NCBI GenBank assembly: GCA_965224845.1
Contig: CBDDAJ010000024.1
Span: 186,001-250,000, forward strand
Source: Wocania_A sp965224845
GTDB lineage: Bacteria; Bacteroidota; Bacteroidia; Flavobacteriales; Flavobacteriaceae
DNA: 64,000 bases
Direction: 5' to 3'
Shown one piece after another: positions 60,001 to 64,000 of the stretch (positions are counted from its first letter, which is position 1; the number at the start of each line of letters is the position of its first letter). The notes beneath the pieces were generated by a model. That model was not told the DNA's origin, made no database searches, and saw nothing but the letters and a program-made list of their open reading frames with translations. The translations under genes and the position numbers were made by a program.

Positions 60001-60730
60001 CTATCGTAACATCTGCAGCCCTTATGGTCTGTGCAGCATAACCTATAGACTTTTTTTGTCTTTTTATTCCAAGTGCTGTAGTTATAACCACCTCTTCCAG
60101 AGCTTCTGTATCTTCTTGCAATACTATATTTAATTGAGTTTCTTGATTAACAGGGATCTCTTTGGTTTTAAAGCCTACATAAGAAACAACCAGAATAGCA
60201 TTTTCATTTTTGGTTGTTAAAGAAAATTTTCCATCAAAATCTGTTTGTGCACCATTTATTGTTCCCTTTTCAAGTATATTGGCTCCAGGCAAAGGCACCC
60301 CCTTACTATCGGTAACGGTTCCATTTACTTGAACTCCTTGGTATACAGCTCGCAGCGTAACGTCTTTTTTCTCTTTAACAACAATGGTATTCTTATCTGT
60401 AAACTCAATCTTAACATTGCCTACAGAAAGACTTTTTTCAAGTAATTTATTTGCATTGATTATGCCTCTTTCAAGTTGTACATCAGGAAAGTATTTAAAC
60501 AATCCTTCTCGATAAATAAATTTGTAATCCGTTTGATTACTAATCATTTCAAAAATCTCATCTACAGTTACCTTTTCATCTGTAGTAACAAAAATTTTAA
60601 CATTTTGAGAAAGTACCTTTGGAGTTCCTCCAAATACTAATACGCACCAAAAGAAAATGAATGCTCTCATAATTGTAATAAAGAACTGTCTTCTGAATAG
60701 AAAACAGACATTAGTTAATTTAATTTCCAT
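57011..60730 (-). CDS. SusC/RagA TonB-linked outer membrane transporter (locus 2)
   Basis: A 1239-aa protein of the same plan as locus 1: signal region, STN domain (about 50-110), carboxypeptidase-like domain (about 134-205, VNGTVTDSKGVPLPGANI), plug with LEEVVITTALGIKRQKKSIGY and DITVLKGPNAAALYGARGANGVV, and a barrel ending IRSIGFNIKVGL. The TALGIKR variant marks the branch paired with SusD-like_2 proteins. The leader and first 30 residues match the locus 1 SusC, but the rest is divergent. Confidence 0.95.
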   Translation of the reverse strand: MEIKLTNVCFLFRRQFFITIMRAFIFFWCVLVFGGTPKVLSQNVKIFVTTDEKVTVDEIFEMISNQTDYKFIYREGLFKYFPDVQLERGIINANKLLEKSLSVGNVKIEFTDKNTIVVKEKKDVTLRAVYQGVQVNGTVTDSKGVPLPGANILEKGTINGAQTDFDGKFSLTTKNENAILVVSYVGFKTKEIPVNQETQLNIVLQEDTEALEEVVITTALGIKRQKKSIGYAAQTIRAADVTIAEPVDIAQGLQGKVAGLNISTANGIGNASSRIVIRGNNSLFGRNTPLIVIDGAIVDNSELEQGNVDEKQDSYQDWGNYLSYLDMSTVEDITVLKGPNAAALYGARGANGVVLITSKKGGERPGIGVRYSVSSNFSDTYRFTEVQNEFGGGFRASLWSANPQLPTTADGQPFPSILYPQAWSGNPYPGSSGIDSSHGPIPGGYNTWDIYSWFGAGSSWGPRLDGTQALWWDGETRSYSPQPNNREYMFKQGVETAHNLSFSSANDLGSIRLGFTHREGEAIVENTTSKSTNFSLGSHVNISKVLSADINAGYNNNFRLNTPEIGNNNSWTKFNIYGMSREYQGLEKDLYFGEDLYDGYRVNFGGAYPHAEYSRDLFWAVYENNERLWRDEFLSTIKLNAEITPWLDAFVRTSVDLIGTRFEKTHNTHRDDGLRGGRFEKTTSKSKTFNTDVMATFHKENVLTDGFNASLTLGLNSYSTNLAGVKGINRNDFKVPNIYSLDNHVDLTNQGAIRDLSSETRYDVKSHAYIGLLNLSYKDYLFLEATGRQDYTSTLPKNNNSTFYPSVNTSFIFTEALDLGNFEDILNYGQLRLTWGKSANAAEPYQLDNTYDANSFGGVTAITRPDEIPPNDLTFQTSESKEIGLSLGFFNNKLNVDFTYYDIKSENQILTSAVSLASGARKVTFNSGELTNKGFEFIINANIISNENFSWNASFNGAKNTNKVVALAEGVEEQEIATVFGSLGAFMKASPGENYGTIYGTDFELDDQGRKQVVNIYDRNDPTVVVGTQYVVSSDVQKIGNAAPKLTGGIGNIFRYKNFRLSALMDFKLGGDIYSVDHAVAQGSGLSLETAAARQDGAGLPYTFPDGSSADVGIIMEGYNVDDGRINDRVISPANYYGVTYAGWSHLNRPRSLSVFENSWVKLRELSLTYSLPKSILEKTNMFQDLSISLVGRNLFYVYTTLPQKLNPEGINGTGNGQGLQWSAFPSIRSIGFNIKVGL

Positions 60731-60780
60731 AAATTTGCATTGTGTTAGTTAGTTAAACATTTAATTAATTAATCGTACTT

Positions 60781-60793
60781 AAGGAGGGGAAAC
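60781..60793 (-). promoter_or_regulatory. Candidate ECF-type promoter box for susC (locus 2)
   Basis: GTTTCCCCTCCTT on the minus strand, CCCC ending 56 bp before the ATG. It matches the locus 1 box in position (57 bp) and the downstream leader is conserved. Confidence 0.45.
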
Positions 60794-60833
60794 TATATGC
60801 GGTCAGATGTTTATATTATTTCCCTCTTTTTTT

Positions 60834-61979
60834 TTATTTTAATATTATTTTTTTATTTTCTATTTCATAAGCATTTATATTATTTGAGTTTTTAATCAAT
60901 AACAGGATATCTTCTAAGTTTTGGTATTTACTTAATTCTCCCACAAACCTCATATCTTCAAGTGATTTATTTTGAAATTCCACATCCACATCATACCATC
61001 TTGATAACACTTTCATAATTTCTTTTAAAGGTTTGCCTTGAAAAATGAAATCTCCTTTAATCCAGGCAATCTCCACATTTACATTAACCTCAGCAATCTC
61101 AATATTATGCTTTTCTACATTTAACATGGATTGCTCACTAGGCTTTAAGATTTGCTTTTCTGTTGAAGTATTAATAGACACTTTTCCTTCAACCAATGTT
61201 GTATAAATATAGGTATCATCAATATTGGCTTTAATATTAAACTTTGTCCCTAAAACCTCTATTTCTTGAGCATTATTTAATACTTTAAATACTGAACCAT
61301 TATGTTTTACACTAGGTGATACTTCAAAATAAGCTTCCCCGTAAACTAATTCTACCAAGCGTGGTTGCTCATCAATAAAAGTAACCGGGTATTTTAATTG
61401 TGATTCTGAATTTAACCAAACTTTAGTTCCGTCAGATAATTCAATAAAAAACTCTCCTCCTCTTGGAATAGTTAAATAATTGTATTCTATGTCTTTTGGT
61501 TTTTCTTTTAAAGCATTATAAACAATTTTATCACCAGTAGATTTAATATTTTTGGATTGATACGTTGTTCCTTTTTTTAGAATAATTTCAGAACCATCTT
61601 CTAAAGTTAAAGTAGCTTTATTAGTTCCGTATTCTATATTATTTACATTAGCAGGAGTGGTTTTTAGAGTATCATCATCAAACGTATTGAATAAAACTCC
61701 AAAAGAAATTATTAAAGCTACAGAAGCAGCTGCAGCATATTTTGCCCAAACAGGAATTAGCCTTTTAGCCGGTTTTTCTTGGCTTTCTATCTGCTTTAAC
61801 ACCTTTTTATATGAAAAGTCAATCTCATGCTTTAATGTAGCTAAATTTAAATCATGATAATCTCTAACATAGTCTTCGAAGAGTTTTTGATTTTCTGGGT
61901 TATTCAACAAGTCTCGAAGCTTTTTCAATTCTTTTTCCGATATAGTCCCGGCAAAAAGTTTGACAATAAGTGTTTCCAT
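60834..61979 (-). CDS. FecR-type anti-sigma factor (locus 2)
   Basis: A 381-aa protein with the same arrangement as locus 1: cytosolic N-terminal region, one membrane helix (about 79-101), FecR domain (YLTIPRGGEFFIELSDGTKVWLNSESQLKYP, GEAYFEVSPS, VLGTKFNIKANIDD) and C-terminal STN-like domain (LKEIMKVLSRWYDVDVEF). The two FecR proteins are clear paralogues. It should control the sigma factor gene divergent at 62149. Confidence 0.95.
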   Translation of the reverse strand: METLIVKLFAGTISEKELKKLRDLLNNPENQKLFEDYVRDYHDLNLATLKHEIDFSYKKVLKQIESQEKPAKRLIPVWAKYAAAASVALIISFGVLFNTFDDDTLKTTPANVNNIEYGTNKATLTLEDGSEIILKKGTTYQSKNIKSTGDKIVYNALKEKPKDIEYNYLTIPRGGEFFIELSDGTKVWLNSESQLKYPVTFIDEQPRLVELVYGEAYFEVSPSVKHNGSVFKVLNNAQEIEVLGTKFNIKANIDDTYIYTTLVEGKVSINTSTEKQILKPSEQSMLNVEKHNIEIAEVNVNVEIAWIKGDFIFQGKPLKEIMKVLSRWYDVDVEFQNKSLEDMRFVGELSKYQNLEDILLLIKNSNNINAYEIENKKIILK

Positions 61980-62148
61980 ACTACTTTATTAATATTGTCC
62001 CATAGAATACTTAACGATTATTCATGAATGAGGCATTTTATACTATTGCGTCAAACTTTTTAAAAACCCTTAAAGAACATTTATTATTTTTTTTTTAATC
62101 TTTGTATATATATATAAATAACCCTTATTAACGCTATCAAAATAAAAT

Positions 62149-62697
62149 TTGAATAATTTAGAAGAAATCGCATTAGTAAAATCTTTAAAAGAAGGTGACC
62201 AATCTGCATTTAAATTATTCTTCGAAAAATACTATGACCGCCTTGTTGCATATATCAATACGTTTGCTCACGATAAAATAAAGTCGGAAGATATTGCCCA
62301 ACAAGCATTCATAAATTTTTGGGAGGATAGGGATAAAATTGACATTTCTAGGTCACCAAGGGGATATTTGTTTACTACGGCTTACCATAGATATATAGAT
62401 AGTGTAAAAAAAGAAAAAAGGAATCAACAATTTTTAAACGAGCTATATAAACGTGCATTGAATAGTCGAATTGAAGAAGATGAAGAGTTTTTAAAAAAAC
62501 GAATTAAAAAATTAAAGTCTGTTTTAAATACACTTCCTCCAAAATGTAAAGAAATTATCCATTTAAACAAAGTGGAAGGAACCAAATATAAAGATATTGC
62601 AGACAAAATGGGTATATCAATTAAAACGGTAGAATCACAAATGCGTATTGCTTTTAATAAAATAAGGCAAGCTTTTAAAGACGATGAATCCTTTTAA
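62149..62697 (+). CDS. ECF RNA polymerase sigma-70 factor (locus 2)
   Basis: A 182-aa FecI-like sigma factor: region 2 (LFFEKYYDRLVAYINTFAHDKIKSEDIAQQAFINFWEDRDKID) and region 4 (LNTLPPKCKEIIHLNKVEGTKYKDIADKMGISIKTVESQMRIAFNKI). The start is TTG at 62149; there is no ATG before the conserved core. Partner of the FecR encoded divergently 169 bp away. A bidirectional terminator follows. Confidence 0.92.
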   Translation: MNNLEEIALVKSLKEGDQSAFKLFFEKYYDRLVAYINTFAHDKIKSEDIAQQAFINFWEDRDKIDISRSPRGYLFTTAYHRYIDSVKKEKRNQQFLNELYKRALNSRIEEDEEFLKKRIKKLKSVLNTLPPKCKEIIHLNKVEGTKYKDIADKMGISIKTVESQMRIAFNKIRQAFKDDESF

Positions 62698-62736
62698 TTA
62701 CATGGCATACATTATTTAATCCAAAATAAAAATACT

Positions 62737-62768
62737 AAAAAGCCCAAAATTTTCATTTTGGGCTTTTT
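62737..62768. terminator. Bidirectional terminator
   Basis: AAAAAGCCCAAAAT / ATTTTGGGCTTTTT, a perfect 14-bp stem with a four-base TTTC loop, between the convergent sigma factor and DUF4293 genes. Confidence 0.9.
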
Positions 62769-62795
62769 CGCACTAATACTACTAAGATGTTAGGT

Positions 62796-63206
62796 TTATC
62801 GTAATCGATCTACAGATTTTACAAGATCTTCATCCTTCTTGATGGCCTTATTGGCTAATGCCAAAAACACGATAGAAACAATAGGAAGAAACATCCCAAT
62901 ACCTTTCTCAGAAACCGCCGTTTCTCCAGATATGTTTAGAGATTGATATACAAAAAATCCTAGTAAAAAAAAGTTTAATATGATATTAAGGCGCCCCAAC
63001 ATAAATTGAGACTTCCTGTTTTTGTATCTAAATATTGTTACAATTGAAAAAAATGCTGAAGTTAAAAATCCTGCAAACACATAATTAATATCGTCTGCAT
63101 ATACTTTTAAATCATCAGAAGTAATCCATAATTCAAACACATAAATTAATCCTGCTGATACTCCTGCAGCAATTAAAAGATATATTGTTTGTATACGTTG
63201 TAACAT
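62796..63206 (-). CDS. DUF4293 membrane protein
   Basis: About 136 aa, four membrane segments (residues 6-27, 41-60, 68-90 and 105-126). The start MLQRIQTIYLLIAAG is the family signature, so the ATG at 63206 is used rather than an upstream ATG at 63230. DUF4293 is a small integral membrane protein conserved in Bacteroidota, often next to rho, as here. Function unknown. Confidence 0.9.
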   Translation of the reverse strand: MLQRIQTIYLLIAAGVSAGLIYVFELWITSDDLKVYADDINYVFAGFLTSAFFSIVTIFRYKNRKSQFMLGRLNIILNFFLLGFFVYQSLNISGETAVSEKGIGMFLPIVSIVFLALANKAIKKDEDLVKSVDRLR

Positions 63207-63302
63207 AAGCTTTATAAAACTAGACAGCAAAAATAATAGTTTCTTTTATAAAATAAGCCCTAAAAATTAAAATAAAGTTGTATAATTGCAGTAATGATTC
63301 TC

Positions 63303-63325
63303 AACAACCACTATTGCAGGTTGTT
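63303..63325 (+). promoter_or_regulatory. Leader hairpin before rho
   Basis: AACAACC (63303-63309) / GGTTGTT (63319-63325), a 7-bp stem with a nine-base loop, about 80 bp upstream of the rho ATG. Rho is often autoregulated through its leader in bacteria, but nothing here proves that role. Confidence 0.35.
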
Positions 63326-63404
63326 AATTCTTCAAAATAAAAAAATCATTTTCAGAATAAAATCAAAAATTATATTCAAAAAACATATATTCAATTAAAC
63401 ATCA

Positions 63405-64000
63405 ATGTTTGAAATTTCACAATTAAAGGAAAAAAAACTCTCTGACTTACAAGAGATTGCAAAACAGTTAAAGGTCCCAAAATACCGCTCATTAAAAAAA
63501 TTAGATTTAGTATATCAAATACTTGACCAGCAAGCTGCCGACCCCAAAAAAGTTACAGCAGTAATTGAACCTAAAAAGGACACTGAAACTCCCAAAGAAA
63601 AAAAATCTGAACCTAGAAAACCCAGGCAACGTGTGCAAAAACCTGTTAAGAACACCCCGGAAAAACAGGAAGCTAAGCCACAAGATGCAAAACCTCAGGA
63701 ATCTAATAAAGCTCCTGAAGTAAAAACAGCAGAGGAGGATAGCCAAGAAAAGAAGGAAGAAAGAAAACAGGCTCACAAACCAAACCCTAGGCCTTCTAAT
63801 GATAATCAACAAAAGTCTCATCAAAAAAGAGACAACAATCAGCAACATAAAAATCAGCACAGAAACCAAAAAAACGGCAATGTAGATAAAGGTAATAAAG
63901 ATAGTAGAAACCGCTATCGTGAACCAGATTTCGAGTTCGATGCCATTATTGAAAGTGAGGGTGTTTTAGACATCATGCAAGATGGTTATGGTTTTTTACG
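63405..64000 (+). CDS. rho: Transcription termination factor Rho (5' part)
   Basis: The gene runs off the window, with 198 full codons visible. The Rho_N domain (about 1-45, QLKEKKLSDLQEIAKQLKVP) is followed by a long low-complexity stretch rich in Lys, Pro, Gln, Asn and Glu (about 46-182), then the start of the RNA-binding cold-shock domain (FEFDAIIESEGVLDIMQDGYGFLR). Bacteroidota Rho proteins typically carry such a disordered insertion, and in Bacteroides it drives condensate formation. Rho terminates transcription by an RNA-dependent helicase activity. Confidence 0.95.
   Translation, partial: MFEISQLKEKKLSDLQEIAKQLKVPKYRSLKKLDLVYQILDQQAADPKKVTAVIEPKKDTETPKEKKSEPRKPRQRVQKPVKNTPEKQEAKPQDAKPQESNKAPEVKTAEEDSQEKKEERKQAHKPNPRPSNDNQQKSHQKRDNNQQHKNQHRNQKNGNVDKGNKDSRNRYREPDFEFDAIIESEGVLDIMQDGYGFL

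Noticed and set aside
63507..63869. 120-codon minus-strand ORF rich in Leu, Arg and Phe
   Set aside because: It is the reverse of the lysine/proline-rich low-complexity part of rho and has no domain.
1..64000. Prophage, insertion sequence, toxin-antitoxin or defence island
   Set aside because: No transposase, integrase, phage structural, restriction or Cas protein was recognised in any supported reading frame.

Overview
The window is chromosomal DNA of a marine-type member of the Flavobacteriaceae (Bacteroidota). The signs are very low GC, many SusC/SusD pairs with FecR and ECF sigma factors, a type IX secretion sorting domain, DUF3078, BT_3928, DUF4293 and DUF3667 family proteins, a type III glutamine synthetase, and repeated matches to the Bacteroidota -7 promoter element TAnnTTTG with no Shine-Dalgarno sequences. 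I see no prophage, insertion sequence, CRISPR array or rRNA. One tRNA gene, tRNA-Arg(ACG), is present. The genus cannot be fixed from the sequence.

Layout. 1-3.4 kb: end of a DUF4197 gene, then small poorly conserved genes separated by palindromic spacers, one of them split by a frameshift. 3.3-6.9 kb: BtuF-like binding protein, pyrF, lepB and prfA. 6.9-8.9 kb: a two-gene ABC module and a DUF3078 protein. 8.9-13.7 kb: purM-like AIR synthase and two divergent glutamine synthetases (types III and II). 13.7-18.2 kb: Na+/Ca2+ antiporter, BlaI/BlaR1-type pair and a conserved 50-aa protein. 18.2-30.7 kb: manA, then a locus with two glycerophosphodiester phosphodiesterase lipoproteins, a HAD phosphatase, a GlpT/UhpC-type transporter, SusD, SusC, FecR and an ECF sigma factor. 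30.7-35.1 kb: tRNA-Arg and a sulfane-sulfur module (Crp/Fnr regulator, split YeeE/YedE channel, TauE, persulfide dioxygenase-rhodanese, HMA protein). 35.1-48.3 kb: a housekeeping neighbourhood (clpS, prmA, tpiA, TlpA, permease, BT_3928, DUF1599, folP) with a six-gene surface/signalling operon (36.4-42.9 kb) between prmA and tpiA. 48.3-55.3 kb: lipoprotein, cdaA, two DUF3667 proteins, an MsbA-like exporter, truA and a YfcE-like phosphoesterase. 55.4-62.7 kb: a second SusD/SusC/FecR/sigma locus without enzymes. 62.8-64 kb: DUF4293 and the start of rho.

How the parts work together. The first SusCD locus looks built to import glycerophosphodiesters, cleave them at the cell envelope and carry glycerol phosphate inward. 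Both SusC genes share a 5' leader and a CCCC-type box 56-57 bp upstream of the start, which suggests related ECF promoters. The sulfur module has a consensus CRP-type site and a degenerate one, each centred exactly 29.5 bp before a -7 box, so the Crp/Fnr protein encoded there probably activates both promoters. The six-gene operon combines a cysteine-substituted Lgt homologue, a lipoprotein, a YadA-head-like repeat protein, a LamG/type IX secreted protein, and a TPR histidine kinase with its LuxR-type regulator. It is the least explained system in the window. A family of GTTAGNN heptamer tandem repeats lies just upstream of three start codons and in one case seems to have removed the start codon.
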